Source: Lysobacterales bacterium (GTDB taxonomy: Bacteria; Pseudomonadota; Gammaproteobacteria; Xanthomonadales; Xanthomonadaceae). From it: a DNA stretch of 64,000 nt. Positions 33,299 through 43,604 of this stretch are shown here, in pieces. Where the stretch lies: the NCBI GenBank assembly GCA_017302135.1, contig JAFLDZ010000002.1:62001-126000 (forward strand), written 5' to 3'. The first letter of the stretch is position 1, and each line of letters opens with the position of its first letter. Both the position numbers and the translations under genes were made by a program. The notes below the pieces were generated by a model. That model saw nothing but the letters and a program-made list of their open reading frames with translations, was not told the origin of the DNA and made no database searches.

Positions 33299-34201
33299 TC
33301 AGTCGCGATATCGTTTCAACAGGTCGCCATAGGCGTCGATACGGCGGTCGCGCAGGAATGGCCATATCCGGCGCACATGTTCGCTGCGGGCCATGTCGAT
33401 CTCGGCCATCAGGATCGTCGCTTCGTTACCGGCTTCGGCCAGGAACTCGCCCTGCGGGCCGAGAATATGGCTGTTGCCCCAGAAATCGATGCCGGCAGCG
33501 CCGAGTGGAGATGGCTCACGACCGACGCGATTGCATGACAGCACCGGCAGTCCGTTGGCGACCGCATGACCGCGATGGCTGAGGATCCATGCGCCGCGCT
33601 GGCGGTCCTTTTCGGCCTGTTCGTCGCTCGGGTCCCAGCCGATGGCGGTCGGATACAGCAACAGCTCAGCGCCGGCGAGCGCCATGAGCCGCGCCGCTTC
33701 CGGATACCACTGATCCCAGCACACGAGCACGCCAAGGCGGCCGACCGAGGTGTCGATCGGGGTGAATCCGAGATCGCCGGGCGTGAAATAGAATTTTTCG
33801 TAGAAGCCTGGATCGTCCGGGATATGCATCTTGCGGTATTTCCCGGCGGTGCTGCCGTCGGCGTCGAACACCACCGCCGTGTTGTGGTACAGCCCGGCGG
33901 CGCGGCGTTCGAACAGCGAGCTCACCAGCACCACGCCATGGCGTTTGGCCAGTGCGGCAAGACGCTCGGTGCTGGGGCCGGGAATCGTTTCGGCGAGATC
34001 GAATTCGTCGACGGATTCGTGCTGGCAGAAATAGGCGCCGTTGTGCAGCTCCTGCAGCAGCACGAGTTTCGCGCCGCGCTTTGCGGCTTCGCCGACGCGG
34101 GTTTCGATCACCGACAGATTCGCTTCGGCATTGCCGTCGCCCTGGTCGATGATGGCGCGTTCCTGGATCAGTGCGACCGGCAGATGGCTGCGCTTGCTCA
34201 T
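33299..34201 (-). CDS. aguB: N-carbamoylputrescine amidohydrolase
   Basis: 300 residues from the ATG at 34201, nitrilase superfamily. The Glu-Lys-Cys triad is E51 (LLQELHNGAYF), K124 (KYRKMHIPDD) and C161 (VLVCWDQWYPEAAR). It converts N-carbamoylputrescine to putrescine, CO2 and ammonia. Its start codon overlaps the stop of aguA as ATGA, so both are translated from one mRNA and act in sequence. Confidence 0.96.
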   Translation of the reverse strand: MSKRSHLPVALIQERAIIDQGDGNAEANLSVIETRVGEAAKRGAKLVLLQELHNGAYFCQHESVDEFDLAETIPGPSTERLAALAKRHGVVLVSSLFERRAAGLYHNTAVVFDADGSTAGKYRKMHIPDDPGFYEKFYFTPGDLGFTPIDTSVGRLGVLVCWDQWYPEAARLMALAGAELLLYPTAIGWDPSDEQAEKDRQRGAWILSHRGHAVANGLPVLSCNRVGREPSPLGAAGIDFWGNSHILGPQGEFLAEAGNEATILMAEIDMARSEHVRRIWPFLRDRRIDAYGDLLKRYRD

Positions 34202-35235
34202 GCGATGAGCCCCTCGGGTAATTGCATGGTGAGGCAATGCAGACTGCCGTTCTGCCAGATCAGCGGCCGGCACGGAACCGGCACGATCGCGCGACCCGGG
34301 AAGGCTTCAGCCATCACTTCCTGAGCGCGCGCATCGGCGACATCGCTGTAGGACGGGATGAGCACCGCGCCATTGATGATCAGGAAGTTGGCGTAGCTGG
34401 CGGCCAAGCGGCGCCCCTCGTCGAAGACGGGTTTTGCCCACGGTAGTGCGAACAACCGATAGGGCTCACCGTTGCGTGTGCGCAGTGCGGCAAGTTCGGC
34501 AGCCATTGCCTGCAGCTCGGGGTAGTGGGTGTCGGTCACGTCGTCGCAGGCCTGGTAGACGATGACGTCCTCCGCCGCGAAGCGGGCGAGGGTATCGATG
34601 TGCGCGTCGGTGTCGTCGCCTTCCAGATAGCCGTGGTCGAGCCATAACACACGATCTTGAACGAGCCAGGCGGACAACTTCGCGGTCAGCGTTTCGCGTG
34701 AAGCCTGGGGATGACGCTCGTGCAGACAGCGCCAGGTCGTGAGCAAGGTGCCGGCGCCATCGGTTTCAATGCCGCCACCTTCCAGCGCGAAGTCGATCTC
34801 ATGACGCTGCGCGTTGGCGAAGACGCCTTGGGCAACCAGTGCTTCGATCAGGCGATCGTCGCGATTCGCTTCGAATTTGCCGCCCCAGCCGGTGAAGCGG
34901 AAATCGAGCAATTGGCAGGATGGGGATTCGCCCGAACGCAATGTCACCGGGCCCGAGTCGCGCAGCCAGGTGTCGTCGTATTCGACGGTGATGAAGCGCA
35001 CGCGATTCATGTCGACCCGCGCCGAGCGCAGCCGGGCTTCGGCGTAGATCTGCAGATCGTCGTCGGCGATGCAGATCACCGCCGTCTCGAACGCGGTGAT
35101 CGCGGCGACGAGCGCGATATAGGTTTCTTCGACATCGACCAGACGTTTGGCCCAGTCGGTGTCTGCATGCGGCCAAGCGATCAGCACCGCAGATTGGGGC
35201 TCCCACTCTGCGGGAAAACGATACGTTCCAGTCAT
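34198..35235 (-). CDS. aguA: Agmatine deiminase
   Basis: 345 residues from the ATG at 35235. Guanidino-modifying family: WPHADTDW near the N-terminus, RDSGPV, GWGGKF, LEGGGIETDG and the catalytic Cys in GSLHCLTMQ (C334). It turns agmatine (decarboxylated arginine) into N-carbamoylputrescine for AguB. The open frame extends far upstream but that part has no family similarity and overlaps the next gene. The upstream small gene ends two bases before this ATG. Confidence 0.96.
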   Translation of the reverse strand: MTGTYRFPAEWEPQSAVLIAWPHADTDWAKRLVDVEETYIALVAAITAFETAVICIADDDLQIYAEARLRSARVDMNRVRFITVEYDDTWLRDSGPVTLRSGESPSCQLLDFRFTGWGGKFEANRDDRLIEALVAQGVFANAQRHEIDFALEGGGIETDGAGTLLTTWRCLHERHPQASRETLTAKLSAWLVQDRVLWLDHGYLEGDDTDAHIDTLARFAAEDVIVYQACDDVTDTHYPELQAMAAELAALRTRNGEPYRLFALPWAKPVFDEGRRLAASYANFLIINGAVLIPSYSDVADARAQEVMAEAFPGRAIVPVPCRPLIWQNGSLHCLTMQLPEGLIA

Positions 35236-35237
35236 TG

Positions 35238-35567
35238 TCAGCGGATCGGCGGTTTCGGTCCGACTTCGTTGGCGCCAGCGCGGATGGCGACTGCATCGAT
35301 CACGCGATCCTTCTCGAAGTAGACGACGAAGTTCGAATAGGTCCAGCGGTTGATCGTCGGCCACTTGCGGCTTTGTCCGCCGCGCGGCGCGAGACGCTGT
35401 GCAGGCGCCCCGAATTTGCGTTCGACATCGGCCATACGCATGCCCCGCGCCGGGAGCGTCATGCCGGCCTCTTCGTTCACGCGCTCGATCAGCAGCGTCT
35501 CGGCGAAAGCCTGGGGGGCGGCCGCAAGCAGCGCGGCGGCAAGGATGGCAGTGGAGAGATGACGCAT
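35238..35567 (-). CDS. Small periplasmic protein of unknown function, first gene of the agu operon
   Basis: 109 residues with a clear signal peptide (AILAAALLAAAPQAFA, cleavage before ETLL). The mature part, GMRMADVERKFGAP then WTYSNFVVYFEKDRVIDAV, looks like a small BamE/BLIP-type fold, a guess from the pattern 'turn-helix-FGxP-strand'. The stop is two bases before aguA, so it belongs to the same operon. Role in polyamine metabolism is not evident. Confidence 0.8.
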   Translation of the reverse strand: MRHLSTAILAAALLAAAPQAFAETLLIERVNEEAGMTLPARGMRMADVERKFGAPAQRLAPRGGQSRKWPTINRWTYSNFVVYFEKDRVIDAVAIRAGANEVGPKPPIR

Positions 35568-35688
35568 GGGGGAATCTCCTCAAGCGGAATGCAGATGGCA
35601 TGCGAAGGGCGGGCGCCCACGCGGTCCGGTCGATTGTAAGCGCATCGCCACGACGCGCGCGATCATCCCGGCCCGAGGTCCAGACGCA

Positions 35689-35715
35689 ACAAAGGCCGCG
35701 CGAAGCGGCCTTTGT
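35689..35715 (-). terminator. Hairpin downstream of rpmJ
   Basis: ACAAAGGCCGC-GCGAA-GCGGCCTTTGT: a perfect 11-bp stem located 55 bases after the rpmJ stop in its direction of transcription. It lies also upstream of the agu operon, isolating the two. Confidence 0.75.
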
Positions 35716-35769
35716 CCGGAACTGCGATCAAGGCGGTGGAAGAGCAACGCCCGATCGAAAACCGCTGGA

Positions 35770-35895
35770 TCAGCGCTGACGCGCCTTGAAGCGGGGATTC
35801 GACTTGCAGATCACGAAGACCTTGCCACGGCGGCGGACGACTTTGCAGTCGCGGTGACGGGCCTTCGCCGACTTCAGGGAGGACAAGACCTTCAT
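35770..35895 (-). CDS. rpmJ: 50S ribosomal protein L36, zinc-free type
   Basis: 41 residues: starts [17 protein letters not shown] and ends [10 protein letters not shown]. It is the longer type without the full Cys3-His zinc site (only two cysteines remain), the form that in enterobacteria replaces the zinc-binding L36 under zinc starvation. In Xanthomonads this form lies apart from the main ribosomal operons. A good ribosome binding site (GAGGTTCC region) precedes the ATG. Divergent from cmk. Confidence 0.93.
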   Translation of the reverse strand: MKVLSSLKSAKARHRDCKVVRRRGKVFVICKSNPRFKARQR

Positions 35896-36033
35896 TGGAA
35901 CCTCGGCGATAACGCAGTTGGAGTGAATGGGAATGACGCGAAAGATAATGCAGCCGGCTATTCTGCCGGCATTTCGCAGGCGATTCAAGTGGTTGCATCC
36001 GCTCAGGTCCGGCCGCAAGGCGGGGGTGCCGGC

Positions 36034-36039
36034 TACAAT
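36034..36039 (+). promoter_or_regulatory. -10 box of cmk
   Basis: TACAAT in the context GGCTACAATAGCC, 31 bases before the cmk ATG. No convincing -35. Confidence 0.4.
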
Positions 36040-36070
36040 AGCCGTTCCGTCATCTTCACCGAGTCCTGAC

Positions 36071-36772
36071 ATGTCCGATCCCGCCGTCCCGACGCCCAGT
36101 GCGGATGCTCGCACTGCCGCTGTCCTGACCATCGATGGCCCGTCAGGCTCCGGAAAGGGCACGATCAGCCGTCTGATCGCGTCCAGGTTGGGTTGGCATT
36201 ACCTCGACTCGGGCGCGTTGTATCGCGGTGTCGGTGTCGCCGCCAGCTGGGCGGGCCTTGATCTGGCCGACCCTGCGGCCCTGGTCCGCTGTGCTTTCGA
36301 CGCCCAGATCCGCTTCGAGGACGCCGCCGACGGTGAGTTGCGGGTGATCGTGAACGGGGTCGACGCCACCGACGAACTGCGTACCGAGACGGCCGGCGCG
36401 GCCGCGTCGGCCATTGCCGCAGTGCCCGAAGTCCGGTCGGCGTTGAAGGAGCGGCAGCGCGCATTCAGACGCCCGCCCGGCCTGGTTGCCGACGGCCGCG
36501 ACATGGGTACGGTGATCTTCCCCGATGCCGCCTTCAAGGTGTTTTTGACCGCCAGCCCCGACGAGCGGGCCGAAAGACGCTATAAGCAGTTGAAAGACAA
36601 GGGGGTTTCCGTTATCTTCGACGACCTGCTGCGGGAAATTCTCGCCCGTGACGCCCGCGATGCCAATCGCGCGGTGGCGCCCTTGCGACCGGCCGACGAC
36701 GCCGTTTGCATCGACACCACCGGCCTCGGCATCGATACGGTCGTCGAGCGCGTGTTGGCACTCGTGACCTGA
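36071..36772 (+). CDS. cmk: Cytidylate kinase
   Basis: 233 residues. P-loop GPSGSGKGT (23-31), then the nucleotide-binding [14 protein letters not shown], the CMP-binding [15 protein letters not shown] and the lid [10 protein letters not shown]. It phosphorylates CMP and dCMP. The ATG at 36071 is used; the earlier ATG in frame (35927) lies in the rpmJ-cmk promoter region. It precedes rpsA by 230 bases, the same order as in E. coli. Confidence 0.96.
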   Translation: MSDPAVPTPSADARTAAVLTIDGPSGSGKGTISRLIASRLGWHYLDSGALYRGVGVAASWAGLDLADPAALVRCAFDAQIRFEDAADGELRVIVNGVDATDELRTETAGAAASAIAAVPEVRSALKERQRAFRRPPGLVADGRDMGTVIFPDAAFKVFLTASPDERAERRYKQLKDKGVSVIFDDLLREILARDARDANRAVAPLRPADDAVCIDTTGLGIDTVVERVLALVT

Positions 36773-37002
36773 CACGCGTTGGTCGCTTCGGCGACGCGAA
36801 CGAAAAGTTTCGTGCGGCAGATCCAAGGCCCGACGTATCCGGTGCGCGCGCATCGGGCGGCGGTTTTTTCACTTTTCACTCTTACGGCCACAGGCAATCC
36901 CGCCCAGGCCCCTACGGGTGGACCGGTGCCCAGCATGACGTTCGGCGGATTCGTTCGACGAGCATGCGCTCCGGTCTATGTCATCTACAGAGCAATCAAT
37001 CC

Positions 37003-38694
37003 ATGACCGAATCATTCGCAGAACTGTTCGAACAGAGCGCGGCAGCCAATCTGTCCAAGCTCAAGCCCGGCTCCATCGTGATCGGCACCGTCGTCGATGT
37101 CCGCACCGACGTGGTGGTCATCAACGCCGGCCTCAAGTCCGAGGGCATCGTCCCGATCGAACAGTTCCGTAACGACGCCGGCGAGATCGACGTCGCAGTC
37201 GGCGACACCGTGAAGGTGGCGCTGGACTCTCTCGAAAACGGCTTCGGCGAAACCGTCCTCTCCCGCGACAAAGCCAAGCGCGCGATGGTGTGGGACGAGT
37301 TGGAAGAAGCGCTGGAAAAGAACGAAACCATCACCGGCCGCATCAGCGGCAAGGTCAAGGGCGGTTTCACCGTCGACATCAAGGATGTCCGCGCATTCCT
37401 GCCGGGTTCGCTGGTCGATGTGCGTCCAGTGCGCGACCCCGTGTATCTGGAAGGCAAAGAGCTCGAATTCAAGCTCATCAAGCTGGACCGCAAGCGCAAC
37501 AACGTGGTCGTTTCCCGCCGCGCAGTGGTCGAGAGCGAGCATTCGGAAGAGCGCGAGCAGTTGCTCGAGAAGCTGGTCGAGGGCGCCAAGCTCAAGGGCG
37601 TGGTCAAGAACCTCACCGATTACGGCGCGTTCGTGGACCTCGGCGGCATCGACGGCCTGCTGCATATCACCGATATGGCGTGGAAGCGCGTGCGTCATCC
37701 GTCCGAAGTGGTCGAAGTCGGTCAGGAACTCGAAGTCCGCGTGCTCAAGTACGACCGTGAGCGCAACCGCGTCAGCCTCGGCCTGAAGCAACTGGGCGAG
37801 GATCCGTGGGACAACATCGCCCGTCGTTATCCGTCGGACATGCGCATGTTCGGCAAGGTCTCCAACGTCACCGATTACGGCGCGTTCGTCGAAATCGAGC
37901 CGGGCGTCGAGGGCCTGGTCCACGTCTCCGAGATGGATTGGACCAACAAGAACGTCAATCCGTCCAAGGTCGTGCAGGTCGGTGATGAGGTCGAAGTCAT
38001 GATTCTCGACGTGGATGAAGAGCGTCGCCGCATCTCGTTGGGCATGAAGCAGTGCTCGTCGAATCCGTGGGAAACCTTCGCTGCGATCCACAAGAAGAAC
38101 GACAAGGTGTCCGGCCAGATCAAGTCGATCACCGATTTCGGTATCTTCATTGGTCTGGACGGCGGCATTGATGGCTTGATCCACCTCTCCGATCTGAGCT
38201 GGAACACCACCGGCGAAGACGTGGTCCGCAACTTCAAGAAGGGCGACAACCTCGAAGCCGTCGTGCTCGCGGTCGATCCCGAGCGCGAACGCATCAGCCT
38301 CGGCGTGAAGCAGCTTGAACAGGATCCGTTCGGCCAGTTCATGGCGACCAATCCGAAGGGCACGAAGATCACCGGTACGGTGAAGGAAGTCGACGCGAAG
38401 GGCGCCATGATCGACCTCGGCGACGGCATTGAAGGCTATGTCGGCGCACGTGACATCAGCTACGACCGCGTCGACGACGCCAGCCAGCATCTCAAGGTCG
38501 GCGACAAGATCGAAGCCAAGCTCATCGGCATGGACCGCAAGGGTCGCACCCTGCAGTTGTCGATCAAGGCGAAGGACGAAGCCGAGACCCAGGAAGCGAT
38601 GGCCGAGTACAACAAGGTCTCGTCCGATGCCGCCAGCGGCACCACCAAGCTCGGCGCGCTGTTGCGCGAGCAGTTGGACAGCCGGTCCGAGTAA
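37003..38694 (+). CDS. rpsA: 30S ribosomal protein S1
   Basis: 563 residues with six S1 (OB-fold) repeats, starting at about residues 20, 108, 193, 280, 366 and 453. The central repeats carry the classic TDYGAFV motifs ([41 protein letters not shown]). S1 delivers mRNA to the ribosome and binds single-stranded RNA. The start is the ATG at 37003 with [12 protein letters not shown]. The 230-base leader before it may carry the autoregulatory structure known from E. coli rpsA; none was resolved here. Confidence 0.98.
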   Translation: MTESFAELFEQSAAANLSKLKPGSIVIGTVVDVRTDVVVINAGLKSEGIVPIEQFRNDAGEIDVAVGDTVKVALDSLENGFGETVLSRDKAKRAMVWDELEEALEKNETITGRISGKVKGGFTVDIKDVRAFLPGSLVDVRPVRDPVYLEGKELEFKLIKLDRKRNNVVVSRRAVVESEHSEEREQLLEKLVEGAKLKGVVKNLTDYGAFVDLGGIDGLLHITDMAWKRVRHPSEVVEVGQELEVRVLKYDRERNRVSLGLKQLGEDPWDNIARRYPSDMRMFGKVSNVTDYGAFVEIEPGVEGLVHVSEMDWTNKNVNPSKVVQVGDEVEVMILDVDEERRRISLGMKQCSSNPWETFAAIHKKNDKVSGQIKSITDFGIFIGLDGGIDGLIHLSDLSWNTTGEDVVRNFKKGDNLEAVVLAVDPERERISLGVKQLEQDPFGQFMATNPKGTKITGTVKEVDAKGAMIDLGDGIEGYVGARDISYDRVDDASQHLKVGDKIEAKLIGMDRKGRTLQLSIKAKDEAETQEAMAEYNKVSSDAASGTTKLGALLREQLDSRSE

Positions 38695-38709
38695 TCCGCA
38701 CCATGGTCT

Positions 38710-38739
38710 GCGGCGACCCGGGGCAAACCGGGTCGCCGC
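38710..38739 (+). terminator. Hairpin between rpsA and ihfB
   Basis: GCGGCGACCCGG (38710-38721) and CCGGGTCGCCGC (38728-38739) form a 12-bp stem with a 6-base loop, 16 bases after the rpsA stop. No T-run; it may stabilise the rpsA mRNA end and reduce read-through into ihfB. Confidence 0.65.
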
Positions 38740-38781
38740 CGTACCTGTCTCCTGCGGCCATTTGAAGGATTGCGAACGCCC

Positions 38782-39084
38782 ATGACCAAGTCCGAACTGA
38801 TCGAGATCCTGTCCCAGCGTCAGAGTCATCTGAAAGCCGACGACGTCGATCTTGCGGTCAAGTCGCTGCTGGAAATGATGGGCAGTTCGTTGGCAGATGG
38901 CGAGCGGATCGAAATCCGTGGCTTCGGCAGCTTTTCCCTGCATTACCGCCCACCCCGCACGGGTCGTAACCCGAAGACGGGCGATGCCGTGGCGCTGCCC
39001 GGCAAGCACGTGCCGCATTTCAAGCCAGGCAAAGAGCTGCGTGACCGGGTCAGCGGCGTCATTCCGCTGCCGTCGGAAGATTGA
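38782..39084 (+). CDS. ihfB: Integration host factor beta subunit
   Basis: 100 residues: [17 protein letters not shown], then the DNA-bending arm [18 protein letters not shown], the HU/IHF signature, and [12 protein letters not shown]. It pairs with IhfA (not in the window) to bend DNA at promoters and recombination sites. A TTG start 12 bases upstream is possible but the ATG at 38782 matches IhfB family starts. Confidence 0.97.
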   Translation: MTKSELIEILSQRQSHLKADDVDLAVKSLLEMMGSSLADGERIEIRGFGSFSLHYRPPRTGRNPKTGDAVALPGKHVPHFKPGKELRDRVSGVIPLPSED

Positions 39085-39208
39085 GCCCTGCCGAGCTTGC
39101 TTTGGGCGCACGCCCGATGCCGGCCACAGCTTCGATCCGTCCTCATTGATCGTCCAGCGGCATACACTGGCTGCGATTTCCGTCCCATTTTCTGCGAGCC
39201 TCGGCCCC

Positions 39209-39499
39209 ATGCGTCCACTGCGCGCACTTGCCGCTTTTCTGTTCCTGATCGCCGGGATCGTCTTGGGCGCCTTGAATCCGACGGTGGTGATGGTTGACCT
39301 GGGACTGACCCACTTGCGTGCCGGCTTGGGTGTGATCCTGCTGTGCACATTGCTGATGGGCGTTCTGTTGGGCGGTCTGGCAATGACCACGTCGGTGGTC
39401 TTGCCGTTGCGTCGTGAATTGCGGCGCAGGCGAAAGACCGAACATGAGCGCGACCAAGCGGACGTACCGACTCCTGCTTCCCCCTCACTGGAGCCCTGA
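39209..39499 (+). CDS. lapA: LPS assembly protein A (DUF1049 membrane protein)
   Basis: 96 residues from the ATG at 39209. Two transmembrane helices (about 5-25 and 40-65), the feature ALNPTVVMVDLGL between them, and a basic cytoplasmic tail (LRRELRRRRKTEHERD) are the LapA pattern. LapA works with LapB to control LpxC turnover and lipopolysaccharide synthesis. One base separates its stop from lapB. Confidence 0.9.
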   Translation: MRPLRALAAFLFLIAGIVLGALNPTVVMVDLGLTHLRAGLGVILLCTLLMGVLLGGLAMTTSVVLPLRRELRRRRKTEHERDQADVPTPASPSLEP

Positions 39500-39500
39500 G

Positions 39501-40679
39501 ATGGCCTTTGTCTCCGAATGGTTCTGGTTTTTTTTGTTGATTCCGCTGGCGGCGGTGATCGGGTGGGTGATCGGTCGACGAGGCGGCGAACGCCATAGCG
39601 ACCATCAGGTCAGCCGGCTTTCGACCACCTATTTTCGCGGCCTGAATTACCTGCTCAACGAACAGCCCGACAAGGCGATCGAACTGTTCCTGCATGTGGC
39701 CGAGCTGGACAAGGACACGTTCGAAACTCAAGTCGCGCTTGGACATCTGTTCCGCCGTCGCGGTGAAGTCGACCGCGCCATTCGCCTCCACCAAGGGTTG
39801 GTCCAACGGCCCGATCTCAACGATCAGCAGAAAGTGCAGGCCTTGCTCGCGCTGGGCGAGGACTACATGCGCTCCGGATTGCTAGACCGCGCAGAAACCG
39901 TATTCAGTGATCTCGCCAAACTCGACGATCGTGCGCCTCAGGCACTGCGTCATCTGATCGACATCTATCAGGCCGAGCGCGACTGGCAGCAGGCGATCGA
40001 CAAGGCCTCGCGCTTTGAAGCGGTGACCGGCGAGTCGATGGGCAAGTTGATCGCGCAGTTCGAGTGCGAACTCGCCGAACGCCATCGCGCCGCTGGCGAC
40101 AGCGATCAGGCGCGTGCGGCGATCGCGCGCGCCTACGCCGCCGATTCGAATACTGTCCGCGCCGGCATGCTCGAAGGCAGGATCGAGTACGACGCCGGAC
40201 ATTTCCCGGCGGCCATCCGCGCTTACGAGCGCGCCGCCCGTCACGATCCGGATTACCTGCCCGACATCCTGCCGGCGCTCTCGGTCTGCTACGAGCGCGT
40301 TGGCGATCCCAGCGGCGCACGCAACTTCCTTACCGAGATGTGCGAGCACTATCGCGGGATCGCGCCGGTGCTGGCACTGACACGACTGGTCGAAACGGGA
40401 GAGGGCGTACATGCCGCCCGTGACTATCTGGCGCTGCAACTGAAGGAACGTCCTTCTGTGCGAGGCGAGGCCGCATTGATCGACCTGAGTCTGGCCGATA
40501 ACACCGACCCCATCGCGACCCTGCACGATCTCAAGCACGTCACCGAACAGTTGCTGGTTCGCAATCCCAGCTATCGGTGCAAGAGCTGCGGTTTCGGGGC
40601 ACGGAGTCACCACTGGCAATGCCCGAGTTGCAAAGCGTGGGGCACGGTGAAGCCGCTGCTCAACTACGCCGTGGTCTGA
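39501..40679 (+). CDS. lapB: LPS assembly protein B
   Basis: 392 residues; E. coli LapB (YciM) is 389. N-terminal membrane anchor (EWFWFFLLIPLAAVIGWVIG), then TPR repeats through about residue 350, then a rubredoxin-like metal site with C360, C363, C374 and C377. LapB recruits LpxC to the FtsH protease and so balances LPS against phospholipid synthesis. The glycosyltransferase gene starts two bases downstream. Confidence 0.96.
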   Translation: MAFVSEWFWFFLLIPLAAVIGWVIGRRGGERHSDHQVSRLSTTYFRGLNYLLNEQPDKAIELFLHVAELDKDTFETQVALGHLFRRRGEVDRAIRLHQGLVQRPDLNDQQKVQALLALGEDYMRSGLLDRAETVFSDLAKLDDRAPQALRHLIDIYQAERDWQQAIDKASRFEAVTGESMGKLIAQFECELAERHRAAGDSDQARAAIARAYAADSNTVRAGMLEGRIEYDAGHFPAAIRAYERAARHDPDYLPDILPALSVCYERVGDPSGARNFLTEMCEHYRGIAPVLALTRLVETGEGVHAARDYLALQLKERPSVRGEAALIDLSLADNTDPIATLHDLKHVTEQLLVRNPSYRCKSCGFGARSHHWQCPSCKAWGTVKPLLNYAVV

Positions 40680-40680
40680 A

Positions 40681-41694
40681 ATGGATTTGTCGATGGGCCT
40701 GATCGCCTGGTGCGCGCTGTTCGCGGCCCTCGGTGCTGCGGGCACATGGATGGCCCGCGCGTACGCCCTCCAGCGGCAATTGGTCGATGAACCCGGTGAG
40801 CGCCGGAGTCATCGCGTCGCAACCCCGCGCGGTGGCGGCATCGCGATCGCGCTGGCGTTCCTCGTCGCATTGGTCGCCATGATCCTGAGGGAACCCCGCG
40901 AGATCGTTTTGCTGGCTTGCGCCGGTTTCGGCCTGCTGCTGGTCGCCGGCATCGGTTGGGTGGACGACCATCGTCCGCTATCGCCCTGGCTGCGACTCGC
41001 GGTACATGCGGTTGCCGCAGCTGGGCTGGGTGTCGGCTTCTATCTGTCCGGTGCCAGCGGTGCGGTCGCCATGACGACATCCGTATCTGCACTGGTATTG
41101 GTGAATATCTGGAATTTCATGGATGGCATCGATGGTCTTGCAACGACCCAGACGGTGCTGGTCGCTGCGGCCTTCATTTTCCTGGCGGGCAATTCGCTTG
41201 CGATTCATCTCGGGTTGGCGTTGATCGCGTCAACCTTGGCTTTCCTGCCGTTCAATTTTCCCCGGGCCAGTATTTTTCTTGGGGATGTGGGTAGCGGGGC
41301 GTTGGGCTTCGCGTTGGCGCTGATGCTGGGAATGTCTCTGGATGCCAAGCCGCTTCAGGCTTGGCCGCTGGTTCTCCTGCCGCTCAGTGCGTTTCTGCTC
41401 GATGCCGGCCTCACCTTGTGCACGCGGATGCTGCGCGGAGATCGCTGGTGGATGCCGCATGTCGAGCATGCGTATCAGCGCTGGGCCCGCTGCACAGGTC
41501 GTCACCCGCCGGTAACCGTGGGGTACGCGGCTTGGACGCTGTTGATGTGCCTGGGCATGGCGTTGCTCTGGAAAAGAAATCCAAGAGGGATGGAAATGGT
41601 GGTTGTGGTGTGCTTGGCGGTGGGATGCGGGCTCTGGTACGGGTTGCGTCGTTACGCGGCCGCTGATGACGTGAACAAGGAGAAGGGTGCATGA
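40681..41694 (+). CDS. WecA/MraY-type polyprenyl-phosphate glycosyltransferase
   Basis: 337 residues, about ten transmembrane helices. Family motifs: DEPGERRSHRVATPRGGGIAI in outline, the aspartates VDDHRP, NFMDGIDGLA and FLGDVGSG, and a C-terminal cytoplasmic His-rich HVEHAYQR. It transfers a sugar-1-phosphate to undecaprenyl phosphate and starts assembly of an O-antigen or exopolysaccharide unit. The donor sugar cannot be told. It overlaps the next gene by four bases (ATGA). Confidence 0.92.
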   Translation: MDLSMGLIAWCALFAALGAAGTWMARAYALQRQLVDEPGERRSHRVATPRGGGIAIALAFLVALVAMILREPREIVLLACAGFGLLLVAGIGWVDDHRPLSPWLRLAVHAVAAAGLGVGFYLSGASGAVAMTTSVSALVLVNIWNFMDGIDGLATTQTVLVAAAFIFLAGNSLAIHLGLALIASTLAFLPFNFPRASIFLGDVGSGALGFALALMLGMSLDAKPLQAWPLVLLPLSAFLLDAGLTLCTRMLRGDRWWMPHVEHAYQRWARCTGRHPPVTVGYAAWTLLMCLGMALLWKRNPRGMEMVVVVCLAVGCGLWYGLRRYAAADDVNKEKGA

Positions 41695-43604
41695 GCAGCA
41701 TGAAAGATCGCCTCGCTGGCGCATGGCCGCGGACTGCGATTGTTCTGCACGATCTCTGCATGGTTGCGCTGTGCTGGACGGGGCTGGTGCAGTTCCGTTA
41801 CGCGATGCTCAATGCTGCTGTAATGCCTTCAGTGTGGTCCACCGAAGTGCTCCTGGTGCTGGTGGCACAGGGCCTGGTGTTCTGGCAGGTTGGTCTCTAC
41901 CGCGGCATATGGCGCTTCGCCAGCGTCCCTGATTTGGTCAATATTCTCAAAGCGAGCTTGTTCGGTCTGCTCGCCATTCTGTTGGTTCTTTTCATTTACA
42001 ACCGGCTGGGCCAAGCGCCGCGTTCGGTGTTGGTGATGTATCCGATCGTATTGACGCTGATGCTCGGCGCACCGCGACTGCTGTACCGGTCGTGGAAAGA
42101 TCATGGACGGATCAACAGCGACAAGTCCGCAGTGCGTGTTCTGATTCTTGGCGCGGGGCAGGCGGGCGAAGCGCTGGTACGCGATCTCCGTCGCACCGGC
42201 GCCTATCAGCCGGTAGGTTTTCTCGATGATGCGAGCAAATTGCGCGGCAGTCATCTGCACGGCGTTCCGGTGCTCGGCCGGATCGACGATCTGATCAATA
42301 TCGCCCCGGAGACCGCAGCGAAACTCCTGGTCATCGCGATGCCTTCAGTCGATGCCGAGCGTATGCGCCGGGTGATCGAAGTGTGCGAGCGCACCGGGCT
42401 GCCGTTCCGGATGGTCCCGCGTCTCAATGACATCCTCGAAGGCCGTTCGCTGCCCGGCGAACTCAAGGAAGTCGCGATCGAGGATCTGCTCGGCCGCGAT
42501 CCAGTCGTACCTGACTGGAAGGCGATGCGCGACTGGCTCGGCGGGCGCAGCGTGCTGGTCACCGGTGCGGGCGGTTCGATAGGTTCCGAACTCTGCCGCC
42601 AGTGCGCCCGACATGGAGCCAGCAAGATTGCGCTGGTGGAGATCGACGAACTTGCGCTCACCACGACGCAGATGCGTCTGCGGCGCGATTTTCCAGGCAT
42701 CCAACTGGCGCAGGTGCTCGGCGACTGCGGCGACCCTGCGGTCATGCGCCACGCGCTGGACCTGGTGAAGCCGGATGCAGTCTTCCATGCCGCAGCTTAC
42801 AAGCAGGTGCCCTTGCTTGAAGCGCAGTTGCGGGAAGCGGTGCGTAACAACGTGCTGGCGACCGAAACGGTTGCTCGCGAGAGTGCTGCGGCAGGCGTCG
42901 GCACATTCGTACTGATTTCCACCGACAAGGCCGTCGATCCGGTCAATGTGCTGGGTGCGACCAAACGTCTGGCAGAAATGTTGTGCCAATCGCTGGCGGA
43001 TCCGAGGTCCACCAGGTTCGTGACCGTGCGCTTCGGTAACGTTCTCGATTCCGCCGGCAGTGTGGTCCCGCTGTTTCGCGAGCAGATCCGTTGCGGTGGC
43101 CCGGTGACGGTGACCGATGCCGAGGTCACAAGATTCTTCATGACCATTCCCGAAGCCTGCCAGTTGATCCTGCAGGCCTCCGCGATCGGATCGCAGCAGG
43201 CGATCTACACGCTCGACATGGGCGAGCCCGTCTCGATCCGTTTGCTCGCCGAGCAGATGATCCGTCTGGCCGGCAAGCAGCCCGGCCGCGACATCGCGAT
43301 CGTGTACACAGGTCTGCGCCCCGGCGAAAAATTGCACGAAACCCTGTTCCATGCGGACGAACGCTATCGTCCAACCTCGCACCCGAAAATCCTGCAGGCG
43401 GCACCCCGACAGGTGCCTGTCGACGTCATTGCCGGTTCGCTCTTGCGCATGCGCGAAGCCAGTGTCCGCTATGATCTGGAAGCACTGGCCACCATGCTGC
43501 GCGAGGCAGTGCCCGAATTCGTACCTGCGGCTGCCGGCGGAGATTCCCATGCGCACGCAGCGACGGTGGTAGCATTTCCGGCCCGCAACGCACGCAGAAC
43601 CTGA
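41691..43604 (+). CDS. WbpM/CapD-type nucleotide-sugar 4,6-dehydratase
   Basis: 637 residues. Four N-terminal transmembrane helices (1-125), a CoA-binding-like Rossmann domain ([15 protein letters not shown], about 148-260), and an extended SDR domain with [15 protein letters not shown] (290-304), [18 protein letters not shown] and [13 protein letters not shown]. Catalytic Tyr is replaced by Met or Lys in this subfamily; here the usual YxxxK position reads VLGATKR. It makes 4-keto-6-deoxy UDP-HexNAc for rare sugars such as QuiNAc or FucNAc. It overlaps galU by one base. Confidence 0.92.
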   Translation: MSSMKDRLAGAWPRTAIVLHDLCMVALCWTGLVQFRYAMLNAAVMPSVWSTEVLLVLVAQGLVFWQVGLYRGIWRFASVPDLVNILKASLFGLLAILLVLFIYNRLGQAPRSVLVMYPIVLTLMLGAPRLLYRSWKDHGRINSDKSAVRVLILGAGQAGEALVRDLRRTGAYQPVGFLDDASKLRGSHLHGVPVLGRIDDLINIAPETAAKLLVIAMPSVDAERMRRVIEVCERTGLPFRMVPRLNDILEGRSLPGELKEVAIEDLLGRDPVVPDWKAMRDWLGGRSVLVTGAGGSIGSELCRQCARHGASKIALVEIDELALTTTQMRLRRDFPGIQLAQVLGDCGDPAVMRHALDLVKPDAVFHAAAYKQVPLLEAQLREAVRNNVLATETVARESAAAGVGTFVLISTDKAVDPVNVLGATKRLAEMLCQSLADPRSTRFVTVRFGNVLDSAGSVVPLFREQIRCGGPVTVTDAEVTRFFMTIPEACQLILQASAIGSQQAIYTLDMGEPVSIRLLAEQMIRLAGKQPGRDIAIVYTGLRPGEKLHETLFHADERYRPTSHPKILQAAPRQVPVDVIAGSLLRMREASVRYDLEALATMLREAVPEFVPAAAGGDSHAHAATVVAFPARNARRT

